From assembly GCA_002347095.1 (NCBI GenBank), contig DDWZ01000022.1, positions 78,578 through 142,577 of the forward strand: a DNA stretch of 64,000 bases. The letters run 5' to 3'. Origin of the DNA: Desulfobulbaceae bacterium UBA2273. Lineage in GTDB: Bacteria; Desulfobacterota; Desulfobulbia; Desulfobulbales; Desulfurivibrionaceae. The notes below the pieces were generated by a model. It had not been told where the DNA came from. It did no database searches and saw only the letters and a list, made by a program, of their open reading frames with translations. A program made the position numbers and the translations under genes. Below, one piece after another: positions 34,981-43,497 of the stretch (position 1 is its first letter; each line of letters opens with the position of its first letter).

Positions 34981-36132
34981 TCACACGTCCGAAGACTCTT
35001 CCCGGAAAATCCGGGAGAGAAACGCCGCCACCAGGGCATGCAGCCTTTCGTTGGGCAGCAGAAAGGCATCATGGCCCCAGTCCGATTGAATCTCGCAAAA
35101 ACTCACATCCAACCCGTTGCGCTTGAGGACCTGCACCAAGGCACGGGACTGCTCGGTGGGGTAGAGCCAGTCCGAGGTGAAGGCCACCACCAGAAAACTG
35201 GTGCGGGAGCCCTTGAACGCCCCGCCTGGGCCGCCTGCCGCGTAATCATCGAGATCGAAATAATCCGCGGCCTTGGTCAGGTAGAGGAAGGAATTGGCGT
35301 CAAAGCGCTCGACAAACTTGTTGCCCTGGTAGCGCAGGTAGCTCTCCACCTCGAAGCCCGCGTCAAAATGAAAGGAAAGGGCATCCCTGCTTTTGAGCTG
35401 CCTGCCGAACTTCTGCCGCATGGATTCGCTGGAAAGATAGGTGATATGCCCGATCATCCGGGCCACGGCCAACCCGAGATCGGGCTTGGCCTGGCCGTAA
35501 TAATCGCCCCCTTGCCAATGGGGATCGGCCATGATCGCCTGCCGGGCCACCTCGTTGAAGGCTATTGATTGGGCCGAATGCCGGGGCGTGGTGGCCAGGG
35601 GGATCGCCGCCCGGACCATCTCCGGATAGCGGGCGCACCAGGCCAGGACCTGCATGCCGCCCACCGAGCCGCCCACCACCGCGAGCAAGCGGGAGATGCC
35701 GAGATGATCGATCAGCGCCTTTTGCGCCGTCACCATGTCGCCGATGGTGACCAGGGGAAAGGACACCCCATAGGGCTTGCCCGTGGCAGGATTGAGCGAG
35801 GAAGGGCCGGTGGAGCCCATGCAGCCGCCCAGCACATTGGCGCAGATGACGAAATAGCGCTCGGTATCGATGGCCTTGCCAGGACCGACCATGATCTCCC
35901 ACCAGCCGGGTCGGGCATCCTCTGTGGTGTAGCACCCCGCCACATGGGAATCCCCGGTGAGGGCATGGACCACAAGAATGGCATTGCTCTTGTCCGGCGT
36001 CAGGGTGCCGAGGGTTTCGTAGGCAAGGGTCACCGGGCCCAACCGCTCGCCGCTTTCAAGCACCAGCTCGTGGGGCGGCTCGCCAAAAGTGAAAAACTGC
36101 TTTTCTACCAGGTTGAGGCAGGCGGGGTTCAT
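34981..36132 (-). CDS. metX: Homoserine O-acetyltransferase
   Basis: A 383-residue alpha/beta hydrolase-fold enzyme that acetylates homoserine (or succinylates it in some relatives) for methionine synthesis. The nucleophile is Ser156 in GGSVGGMQ; the acid is in FTSDWLYPTEQS and the histidine in WGHDAFLL. GPSSLNPATGKPYG is a family signature. The start codon at 36132 lies 7 bp from the end of repeat copy B, and the AAGGTG ribosome site is formed by the repeat terminus. metY lies beyond the repeat. Confidence 0.95.
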   Translation of the reverse strand: MNPACLNLVEKQFFTFGEPPHELVLESGERLGPVTLAYETLGTLTPDKSNAILVVHALTGDSHVAGCYTTEDARPGWWEIMVGPGKAIDTERYFVICANVLGGCMGSTGPSSLNPATGKPYGVSFPLVTIGDMVTAQKALIDHLGISRLLAVVGGSVGGMQVLAWCARYPEMVRAAIPLATTPRHSAQSIAFNEVARQAIMADPHWQGGDYYGQAKPDLGLAVARMIGHITYLSSESMRQKFGRQLKSRDALSFHFDAGFEVESYLRYQGNKFVERFDANSFLYLTKAADYFDLDDYAAGGPGGAFKGSRTSFLVVAFTSDWLYPTEQSRALVQVLKRNGLDVSFCEIQSDWGHDAFLLPNERLHALVAAFLSRIFREESSDV

Positions 36133-36138
36133 GACCGA

Positions 36139-36326
36139 GCACCTTGTAACTTTTTAATCGACATCAAATTAATTCCCTCCCCCCCTGCGGGGGAGGGTTA
36201 GGGAGAGGGGGAAGTTACCATTATATCATCAGGTTGCAGCTACCCCCACCCCCAACCCCTCCCGCAGGTAAGCGGAGACTCCGAGGGGAGGGGCGTTTTT
36301 TCAAAATATTAAGAGTTCCAAAGTAC
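36139..36326 (+). repeat. Interspersed 188-bp repeat, copy B, between metY and metX
   Basis: About 90% identical by eye to copy A (29731-29918), same ends and internal GC-run palindromes. Read on the minus strand, its right end supplies or abuts the TAG stop of metY (36328-36326), and its left end supplies the AAGGTG ribosome-binding site of metX. So the element forms the whole metY-metX junction. Insertion without loss of function is inferred. Confidence 0.85.
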
Positions 36327-37582
36327 TAGATCTTCGCAAGCGCCTGGGCAAGATCGTCGATGATATCCTCCACCGCTTCGATCCCCACGGAAAACCGCAC
36401 CAGATCCGGGGTGATGGAGAGATTCTTCTTCGGCTCCTCGGCAAAGGAGAGGTACTGGCTGGAATAGGGATGGATCACCAGGCTCTTGCAGTCGCCGATG
36501 TTGGCCAGGTGATAGACCATCTTCAAGTTATTGATGAAGCGGAAACAGGCTGCCTGATCCGCCAGGCCGAAGGTCAGCATGCCGCCGAAACCCAAGCCCC
36601 CGAACTGTTTTTGCGCCACCCCATGCTGGGGATGGTCGGCAAACCCGGGGTAATTCACCCATTGCACCTTGGGCTGCGAGGCGAGAAAACCGGCGACCTT
36701 TTCGGCATTGGCCAGGTGGCGCTCCATCCGCAGGGCCAGGGTGTCCAACCCCAGCATGGTCAAATAGGCATGGAGCGGCGCGGCGGTGGTGCCGAAATTG
36801 ATGTGCAGCTCCCGCCAGACCCGGTCCAGATAAGCAAGCTCGCCCTTGCGTTCGACAAAGGGGGCAAAATCGGGAAACCGCTCGCTGCTCCAGTTGAAAT
36901 TCGCCCCGTCGATCACCACCCCGCCTGCCGCGTCGCCGTGGCCGCTGAGGTACTTGGTCGTGGAGTGGATGACGATGTCCGCGCCCAGCTCCAGGGGGCG
37001 GCACAGGTACGGAGTGGCCAGGGTATTGTCCACCAGCAGGGGCAACCCGTGGCTGTGGGCGAGTTCCGCTGCCCGGGCCAGGTCCGGCACATCCATCTTC
37101 GGGTTGCCGATGGTTTCAAGGTAGAGAAACCGGGTTTTCCCGTTGATCGCCGCCTCAATGGCCGCCAAATCGGTGGGCTCCACAAAGCGGGCCGTGATCC
37201 CGTACTTCTTGAAGACATTGGCAAAAAGCACATAGGTGGACATGAAGAGCGAGTTGCCGCAGACAAACTCGTCCCCGGCGCGGAGCAGGGCCAAGCAGGC
37301 GTTGGTGATCGCCGCCATGCCCGAAGCCATGAACACCGCGCCGCGGCCGCCTTCGAGTTCGGCCAGCTTCTTTTCCAGCACCCGGTTGGTGGGGTTGGTG
37401 AGCCGGGCGTAGATATGCTCGGTGGTCCGCCCGCCAAAGGTATCGCTCAAGCTCTCCGCCGTCTCGTGGCAATGGGCCGCGGTCTGGAAAATAGGGGGCA
37501 GGGTGGCGCCCTGCCACTCCCCCGGGGTGAGGGCGGCATGGATCACCCGGGTATGAAAATGCATTTTCTTCTCAGTGTCCAT
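36326..37582 (-). CDS. metY: O-acetylhomoserine sulfhydrylase
   Basis: A 418-residue PLP enzyme of the Cys/Met metabolism family that makes homocysteine from O-acetylhomoserine and sulfide. Visible are the opening RVIHAALTPGEW, the PLP-phosphate region ASGMAAITNACLAL, the cofactor aspartate in LVDNTLATPYL and the Schiff-base lysine in HSTTKYLSGHG. Start is ATG 37582 after GGAGAGG. It is upstream of metX, separated only by the repeat. A palindrome lies 78 bp before the start codon. Confidence 0.95.
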   Translation of the reverse strand: MDTEKKMHFHTRVIHAALTPGEWQGATLPPIFQTAAHCHETAESLSDTFGGRTTEHIYARLTNPTNRVLEKKLAELEGGRGAVFMASGMAAITNACLALLRAGDEFVCGNSLFMSTYVLFANVFKKYGITARFVEPTDLAAIEAAINGKTRFLYLETIGNPKMDVPDLARAAELAHSHGLPLLVDNTLATPYLCRPLELGADIVIHSTTKYLSGHGDAAGGVVIDGANFNWSSERFPDFAPFVERKGELAYLDRVWRELHINFGTTAAPLHAYLTMLGLDTLALRMERHLANAEKVAGFLASQPKVQWVNYPGFADHPQHGVAQKQFGGLGFGGMLTFGLADQAACFRFINNLKMVYHLANIGDCKSLVIHPYSSQYLSFAEEPKKNLSITPDLVRFSVGIEAVEDIIDDLAQALAKI

Positions 37583-37659
37583 GGTGCCTCTCCGGCTCGC
37601 TTCGTTTTCGGGGATACAGGATTGCCTGCGGGGTTTTCCGGCCCAGCTTTTCGAAAAGA

Positions 37660-37676
37660 CTACCACATTGTGGCAG
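37660..37676 (-). promoter_or_regulatory. 17-bp palindrome upstream of metY
   Basis: CTACCACATTGTGGCAG is an almost perfect palindrome around a central T (one pair mismatched on each side). It lies 78 bp upstream of the metY start, where a methionine-responsive repressor site would be expected. The regulator is unknown. No SAM-riboswitch-like structure was recognised in 37583-37728. Confidence 0.5.
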
Positions 37677-37728
37677 CATGTTCATAGGAAAAAACCGCCG
37701 TCATTCTCCATTTTTCACTTTTCATTCT

Positions 37729-38598
37729 TCACTTTTTCCCCACCCGGGTAAAATCCGCCAATTGCCCGACCAGCTCGGCATGGATCCTGCCATTGCTCGC
37801 CACCACCTCCGGGACATAGGGGGTATATTCCTCGCCGTCGTAGGTGGTCAACCTGCCCCCGGCCTCGCTCACCAGCAGCATGGCGGCGGCGGTATCCCAG
37901 GGCTTGAGGTTGATCTCCCAGAAGCCATCGGTTCTGCCGCAGGCAAGATAGGCGAGATCAACCGCCGCGGCCCCGGTCCGCCGCACCCCCTGGCATCGCG
38001 TCAGCAACCGGGCAAGGACGGCCATCACCCCCTCGACCTCCTGGGCAATGGCATAGGGAAAGCCCGTGGCCAAAAGGGAATCCTGCAAGGTTGCCGCCCC
38101 GGAAACCTGCATGCCCCGCCCATTGAGCCAGGCGCCGCTGCCGAGGCAGGCGCAGAAAAGCTCGTCCTGCATGGGCGCGTACACCACGCCGACCTTGCTG
38201 ACCGTGCCCACGGCATAGGCGATGGACACGGCAAAAAACGGAAAGTCGTGGGCAAAATTGGTGGTGCCGTCCAGGGGGTCGATGATCCAGACCGGACCCT
38301 GCGGCAGGTTTTTATAGGAGGAGTGCGACTCTTCCGCGAGAAAATCGATGCCGGAGCCCGCTTCCCGCAGCATGGCAAGCACGGTCTGCTCCGCGGCCAC
38401 GTCCGCTTCGGTGACCAGGTCAATGCTCCCCTTGTGGGTTATCCGGTGGGGCTTATTGTGCAGGTCTCGCAAGACGCTGCCCGCGGCAAGGGCCGCCCTG
38501 GCCGCCGTCCGCAGAATCTCCCCCAGGGCCGGGTCCTTGCAAGCCGCGACACACCGGGCTATCCTTTCATCCTCGCCTTCGTTTCGAATACCAGCCAT
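37729..38598 (-). CDS. Inositol monophosphatase family protein
   Basis: A 289-residue Mg2+-dependent phosphatase. The metal-binding glutamate is in LAEESHSS, WIIDPLDGTTNF (residues 104-115) is the central motif, and KPWDTAAAMLLVSEAGG is the C-terminal signature. Members hydrolyse inositol phosphates, PAP or related substrates; the true substrate is not known here. ATG 38598 is chosen for its GGGGAGA site over the ATG at 38610. Divergent from the MFS gene and upstream of metY. Confidence 0.92.
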   Translation of the reverse strand: MAGIRNEGEDERIARCVAACKDPALGEILRTAARAALAAGSVLRDLHNKPHRITHKGSIDLVTEADVAAEQTVLAMLREAGSGIDFLAEESHSSYKNLPQGPVWIIDPLDGTTNFAHDFPFFAVSIAYAVGTVSKVGVVYAPMQDELFCACLGSGAWLNGRGMQVSGAATLQDSLLATGFPYAIAQEVEGVMAVLARLLTRCQGVRRTGAAAVDLAYLACGRTDGFWEINLKPWDTAAAMLLVSEAGGRLTTYDGEEYTPYVPEVVASNGRIHAELVGQLADFTRVGKK

Positions 38599-38639
38599 TG
38601 TTCTCCCCATAATCGCTCAGATTCACCTCGTGAAATACC

Positions 38640-40205
38640 ATGCGCACAGCAATCCCCTTTGCAGGATTAGCCGAGTTGCGATACACTGCAAAAAAATCAG
38701 CCGGCTCCAATACCACCGGCGCGAAACCCCGCTCTTTTTTCCAGAGGCAACAGATCCCTTCCGTGTCTTCCCCTGCAAACAAATGGCCCACCTTCCTCAT
38801 CGTGGCCACCGGCGTCTTCATGTCCACCCTGGACAGCAGCATGGTGAACATCGCCCTGCCCTTCATCATGGAGGAGTTCCACAGCTCGCTCAGCGACACC
38901 CAGTGGGTGGTGATGATTTACCTTCTCACCATCACAGCCTCCCTCCTTTTCTGGGGCCATCTAGGAGACCGGCTGGGCAGGGGCAGGATATACACCGCCG
39001 GATTGTTGATCTTCGGCGTGGGTTCCCTGGCCTGCGCCTACGCCCCAACCCTCTCCTTCCTGATTTTTGCCAGATTCTGCCAGGCCCTGGGCGGGGCGAT
39101 GATGATGGCCGCTGGCCCTGCGATCATCAAGGAAACCTTTCCTAAAGAACAGTTGGGCCGCGGCCTGGGGTTGATCGGCATGGCCGTTTCCCTCGGCCTG
39201 ATGAGCGGCCCGAGCCTGGGGGGATTTTTGCTCGGACTCGCTTCCTGGCGCGTCCTTTTCTTTATCACGGTCCCGCTGGGGCTGATCTTCGCCTTCCTCG
39301 CCATCCGGATACTGCCCGGTCCGGCCAGGCGATACACCGGCCCGCTGGACTGGCTTGGCAGCCTGGCCTGGGCCACCGCCCTTGTTCTTTTTTGCCTGAC
39401 CCTGGCCCATGCCTCCTCGGCCAACTGGTCAGCCACCCGGTTGCTCCTCACCGGCACGGCCGGGACGGGCGCCCTGTGCTGCTTTGTCGCCGTCGAATCC
39501 CGGCTGCCCCATCCGCTGCTGTCCTTGGCGCTTTTTCGCAACCGTCACTTCAGCCTGGCCATAACCAGCGCCGTGCTTTCCTTCATGGTGCTCTTTGCCG
39601 TAATCCTGCTCATCCCGTTTCATCTCGACCGCATCCTCGGGTTGCCGCCTTCGAAAATAGGCATGGTCATGCTGGCCATTCCCTCCTCGATCCTGCTGGT
39701 CTCCCCCCTGGCCGGCTGGCTTTCCGATTATGTCGGGGCGCGATTCATCTCCACCCTGGGGCTGAGCGTCTCCACCCTGGGGGTGTTGCTGCTCACCACG
39801 ATTGAAGCCGCAACCTCGCCGCTGATTATTGCCGGGCATTTGATGTTGCTTGGCCTGGGCCAGGCCCTGTTTTTGTCGCCAAACAGCGCCTCGGTCTTAA
39901 GCCACGTGGAGGCCGACAAAGCGGGAGCAGCCGCGGCCCTGCTGGCCACGGCAAGAAATCTGGGCATGCTCCTGGGCATCGCCCAGGCCGCCCTGCTTTT
40001 CTCCCTGTTTTTTCGCGGAGAAACCAACGGCCTCGACTTGCGGGATTTCAGGCCGGAACATACCGCCTCCTTCCTGACTGCCCTGCACGCAACCTTGCTG
40101 GGAGCAGCCCTGAGCGGCCTGCTCGGCATCACCGCCTCCTGGCTCCGGGGCAACGTTACACCCCAAACCCCTCCTGCCGTCAGGCCTCCAGATCAACGAT
40201 CCTGA
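38640..40205 (+). CDS. MFS drug/proton antiporter of the DHA2 (EmrB/QacA) type
   Basis: A 14-helix transporter of about 521 residues. The DHA2 opening is STLDSSMVNIALPFI, the cytoplasmic loop motif A is GHLGDRLGRGR, and the motif C-like stretch is GLMSGPSLGGFLL. The first membrane helix begins around residue 48, so the true start may be a GTG at 38763 rather than the ATG at 38640; neither has a strong ribosome site. Exported compound unknown. Its 3' end overlaps the convergent FliK-like gene by 26 bp. Confidence 0.88.
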   Translation: MRTAIPFAGLAELRYTAKKSAGSNTTGAKPRSFFQRQQIPSVSSPANKWPTFLIVATGVFMSTLDSSMVNIALPFIMEEFHSSLSDTQWVVMIYLLTITASLLFWGHLGDRLGRGRIYTAGLLIFGVGSLACAYAPTLSFLIFARFCQALGGAMMMAAGPAIIKETFPKEQLGRGLGLIGMAVSLGLMSGPSLGGFLLGLASWRVLFFITVPLGLIFAFLAIRILPGPARRYTGPLDWLGSLAWATALVLFCLTLAHASSANWSATRLLLTGTAGTGALCCFVAVESRLPHPLLSLALFRNRHFSLAITSAVLSFMVLFAVILLIPFHLDRILGLPPSKIGMVMLAIPSSILLVSPLAGWLSDYVGARFISTLGLSVSTLGVLLLTTIEAATSPLIIAGHLMLLGLGQALFLSPNSASVLSHVEADKAGAAAALLATARNLGMLLGIAQAALLFSLFFRGETNGLDLRDFRPEHTASFLTALHATLLGAALSGLLGITASWLRGNVTPQTPPAVRPPDQRS

Positions 40206-41256
40206 CACTCTCCAATTGCGCCGCAGCCTCCATCCCGGACTTCAATGATTCCAGCATGGAACCTTTGGCGACCCGGCAGGAAAAATGGACCGTTTCGTAA
40301 CCGAGCTTACCCAGCAGCTCGTCCAGCTCACCGAGTTGCGGAGCCAAATACTCCCGCACCGCTTCGGTGCCCACGACACACTCCCCTTGCAGGGAACGGT
40401 CCTTGACCCGGATCTGGATCTGCACCTCCCCCAACCGGCTCATCTCCAAAAAAAATGAGAGCGCGTAGCCCCGCTCTTCGCCGGTTGCCGCCTGATCCTC
40501 CCCGCTGTCCAGGGTGAAAAGCCACTGTCCCACCCCGGCGCCCATGGCAAAAAGGCAGGGGAAGAGGAGAAATTGCGTCTGTTGGGGTGAAGCGGGCAGG
40601 ACATTGATTTCGCCCTGTAATTCCAGGAGCAGCCCGAGCTTCTGCATGGCGGCGGCGTTTGGTTTGCCGAGAATCGCGGTCTTGTCCGCAGTCAGGAGGG
40701 CAAGCAGCTCCTGGAGCTTCCCCCCCTCCTGGCTTGAGCCGCTCTCCTCCCCAACGGCGCCGCTGCCCAGCATGCTCAAGAGACGGATGATCCGGTCCGG
40801 GTCGGGTTCCGCCCCCACGGCGGTATTGGCGAAATTCTGGAGCATCCCGGCCTGCTCGGCCAGACCCTTTTCCGCGTCCGCAAGAAAGGCGAGCCCGAGC
40901 AAGGCCCGCAAACCTTTGCCCATGGCGGCGGGATCGGCACAGTACTGACGCAGAAACTCCTGGGTTGCGCCTTTCTTGTCGGCCACCCGCAGCCACAGGG
41001 GCTCGGTTTGCCGCACCTCCAGCCACAGCGTGCTGCCCGGTTTCAGCGCCACCTCGCTTCTCGCCTCGACGAGCTGCCCGCCGATATCGAGCACCACCTT
41101 GCCCTCCGGGGTAATCCCGGTTACCTCGCCCCGGACCAATTGCCCCTGTCCGAACAACACCGAGGCAGGCAACCCCGGCTTGGGCGCGCCTTCACTCCGG
41201 TCCGCAGCCGGCACTTGTATCCCCTTGGCCACAAAGGGGGATCCTCCAATTTTCAT
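40180..41256 (-). CDS. FliK C-terminal-like (Flg_hook) domain protein
   Basis: A 358-residue protein with a beta-rich N-terminal third (an OB-like stretch, QLVRGEVTGITPEGKVVLDI), a helical middle and a C-terminal domain ending LGEVQIQIRVKDRSLQGE, then LGKLGYETVHFSCRV, which resembles the C-terminal domain of flagellar hook-length control protein FliK. No flagellar genes are near it. Function unknown; the resemblance is by eye. A short gap separates it from the kinase gene at 41313, on the same strand. Confidence 0.55.
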   Translation of the reverse strand: MKIGGSPFVAKGIQVPAADRSEGAPKPGLPASVLFGQGQLVRGEVTGITPEGKVVLDIGGQLVEARSEVALKPGSTLWLEVRQTEPLWLRVADKKGATQEFLRQYCADPAAMGKGLRALLGLAFLADAEKGLAEQAGMLQNFANTAVGAEPDPDRIIRLLSMLGSGAVGEESGSSQEGGKLQELLALLTADKTAILGKPNAAAMQKLGLLLELQGEINVLPASPQQTQFLLFPCLFAMGAGVGQWLFTLDSGEDQAATGEERGYALSFFLEMSRLGEVQIQIRVKDRSLQGECVVGTEAVREYLAPQLGELDELLGKLGYETVHFSCRVAKGSMLESLKSGMEAAAQLESVRIVDLEA

Positions 41257-41312
41257 GCGTAAACCGCCTTGTCTGCCTGATTCAGGAGATGTTCGGGAAA
41301 AAATCGCGGGAG

Positions 41313-43241
41313 TTACTGGAGAGGCAGAACCACCTGAACTTCCAGACCGCCGCCCGGATGGGGCTTGAGGGAAAAACTGCCGCCATGGGCACGGACAATT
41401 CGTTCCACCAGGGTCAACCCCATGCCGGTCCCATAGGTTTTCGTGGTAAAGAATGGATCCTTGGCCTTGTCCAGATAGGATTCAGGGATCCCGGGGCCGG
41501 TGTCGATGACCGAAACAACGGCTTGCCCTTCGACAACGGAGACGAGGATGGTCAACCTGCCCCCATCACCCATGGCCTCCACCGCATTCTTGAACAGATG
41601 GAGAAACACCAGGCGGATCTGGTGCATGTCTCCCTGGACCACCGGCTCCACCGGAGGACATTCCATCTCCCAGGTAACGCCGTGTTTCGTCATGCTCGAC
41701 TGGAGCAGGAGAGCCGTTTTCCTGATCAGCTCGCAGAGCGTGAGTTCCTCCTTGTGGATCTCGCCCTGCCCCACAAAGTCAAAGAGATCCTCCAGGGTGG
41801 ATTCCACCCGCTCCGTTTCGTGGATAATGACATTGAGATATTTTTCCCACTCGGCATCGACATTTTTTTTCCTCAGGATACGGGAGACCCCGCCGATGGA
41901 GGTGATGGGGTTTCTGATGATGTGGACCAATTGGGCCGCCATGTGACCCAGGGCGGAATACCGCTCCGCCTCGACCAGCAAGTCCTTGTTCCGGTCAAGC
42001 TCCTGGTTAGCCGCCTCAAGCTCCGCCACCTTCTGCTGCATCTCGTTGTACAGATGGCTCTGTTCGATGGCGAGGCTGGCCTGGCTGGCAAAAAGCTCCA
42101 GGGCGCCGACATGGCTGTCCTCAATGAACCGCCGGGTCACATAATTGTCGGCGATGATTACCCCGAAGGCCCGGCCGGGAGAATACAGCGGCACCACGAC
42201 AAAGGCATCCTCATCAAGGATATTGATGAGATCCCTGGGCACGCCAAGGTCGGGAAAACCAGCCTCCGCCCTGTCCCTGCGCTCACGAACCTTGCCCCCG
42301 TTGTGCCTTCTGTTATTTCCGAGGCGCCGCTCAATGGGCATCGGCACCCAGCCGTTTTCCGGCGAAACCCTGAAGCTCCTCCGGCTCAGCACGGAATTGA
42401 TCAGGATATTGCCGGTCTCCTCGGCCGAAACCACCAGATTCCGGGCTATGGCATTGACCGCTGCATCATGGCTCTTGCTGGTTTCCTTAAGATTGTCAAC
42501 GATCTCCAGAAAATTAAGATCCCGCTCCTCGATCTCCTCCCAGACCCGCCCCGCCTCCTCCCGGGAACTCGGGCCAATGGCCATCTTCCCCCGCAAAAAC
42601 CGGCCATCCGCATCGAACATAAGCAAAAACGCCCGGTTGAAGCCCAAACCTTCCCGGGAGGTGATCCCCACCAAAACCGCGCGCAGGATCTGGTCGAGCT
42701 CCACGGTGCTCAGATAGACGCTGTTCATCTTCACCGACAACTGATGCAGGAGCTGGATTCTGAAATGCGCCTCCTCCAGCTCCTCATGGTATTTGCGGTT
42801 TTCAAATACCAGCCGCCGCTTTTCCAGGGCCTTGCGCGCCACATGGAATATTTCCTCAAACTGCACCGGTTTGGACAGATAGTCCGTGGCGCCCTTGCGC
42901 ATGCAGTCCAAAACCACCCGCAGCTCGGAAACACCGGTGAGCATCACCACCGCGGCATCGGGATATTGGTCTATGATTCGAGGCAGAAGGGAGAGGCCAT
43001 CGGTATCAGGAAGACCGATGTCAAGAAGGACCAGGGCCACGTTGCGGGAGGCCAGCACCTGCATAAGCTCGGTCGCCGAGGCGCATTCCGCCACGGCCAG
43101 CCCATGCTCTTCGAAATAGATCCTGAGCGGTTCGCGGATTGCCGCGTCATCATCAACAATGGCGATAACCTCGCCGTTTTGCAGCAGTTGCCCCAGGGAA
43201 AGAGAGACATGGTGATGTAATCCGGAAACCGCCTCGACCAT
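41313..43241 (-). CDS. Receiver-GAF-histidine kinase hybrid
   Basis: A 642-residue signalling protein. The N-terminal receiver domain has the phospho-acceptor Asp74 in LLDIGLPDTDG. It is followed by a GAF-like domain (about 170-395), a coiled-coil, a phosphoacceptor domain with HIIRNPITSIGG, and an ATPase domain with NAVEAM, DTGPGIPES and GTGMGLTL. Such REC-HK proteins take phosphate from another kinase or relay within themselves. ATG 43241 has an AGGGTG site. No partner regulator lies beside it. Confidence 0.9.
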   Translation of the reverse strand: MVEAVSGLHHHVSLSLGQLLQNGEVIAIVDDDAAIREPLRIYFEEHGLAVAECASATELMQVLASRNVALVLLDIGLPDTDGLSLLPRIIDQYPDAAVVMLTGVSELRVVLDCMRKGATDYLSKPVQFEEIFHVARKALEKRRLVFENRKYHEELEEAHFRIQLLHQLSVKMNSVYLSTVELDQILRAVLVGITSREGLGFNRAFLLMFDADGRFLRGKMAIGPSSREEAGRVWEEIEERDLNFLEIVDNLKETSKSHDAAVNAIARNLVVSAEETGNILINSVLSRRSFRVSPENGWVPMPIERRLGNNRRHNGGKVRERRDRAEAGFPDLGVPRDLINILDEDAFVVVPLYSPGRAFGVIIADNYVTRRFIEDSHVGALELFASQASLAIEQSHLYNEMQQKVAELEAANQELDRNKDLLVEAERYSALGHMAAQLVHIIRNPITSIGGVSRILRKKNVDAEWEKYLNVIIHETERVESTLEDLFDFVGQGEIHKEELTLCELIRKTALLLQSSMTKHGVTWEMECPPVEPVVQGDMHQIRLVFLHLFKNAVEAMGDGGRLTILVSVVEGQAVVSVIDTGPGIPESYLDKAKDPFFTTKTYGTGMGLTLVERIVRAHGGSFSLKPHPGGGLEVQVVLPLQ

Positions 43242-43420
43242 TAGAAACACCCTGCGGACAAAAAACGCTGCGCCTCGGCATGAGGATTAAGGCCCGTCAC
43301 AATCTTTACATATCAAAATACTTTTTTGCGCAACGGCTTACCACAATGCTAGGACGACAGGCAAAGCACTGTCAAGGGAAATAACCTGAGCCTGACAGGC
43401 CGCGGAGCCAAAGGGCGGAC

Positions 43421-43460
43421 AAAAAAAATCGCATTCCCCGAAGCACCCGGGGAATGCGAT
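43421..43460 (-). terminator. Intrinsic terminator of the yedE gene
   Basis: On the minus strand a 13-bp stem (43460-43448 with 43440-43428) closes a 7-nt loop and runs into eight T residues. It lies 38 bp after the yedE stop. No other feature is recognised in 43242-43497. Confidence 0.9.
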
Positions 43461-43497
43461 CCATCATCACCCATGCCGACCAGCGGCATGATGAACG

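Noticed and set aside
37677..37728. Pyrimidine-rich stretch after the inositol phosphatase gene as a terminator
   Set aside because: No stem was found in it; only TTTTTCACTTTTCATT-like repeats.
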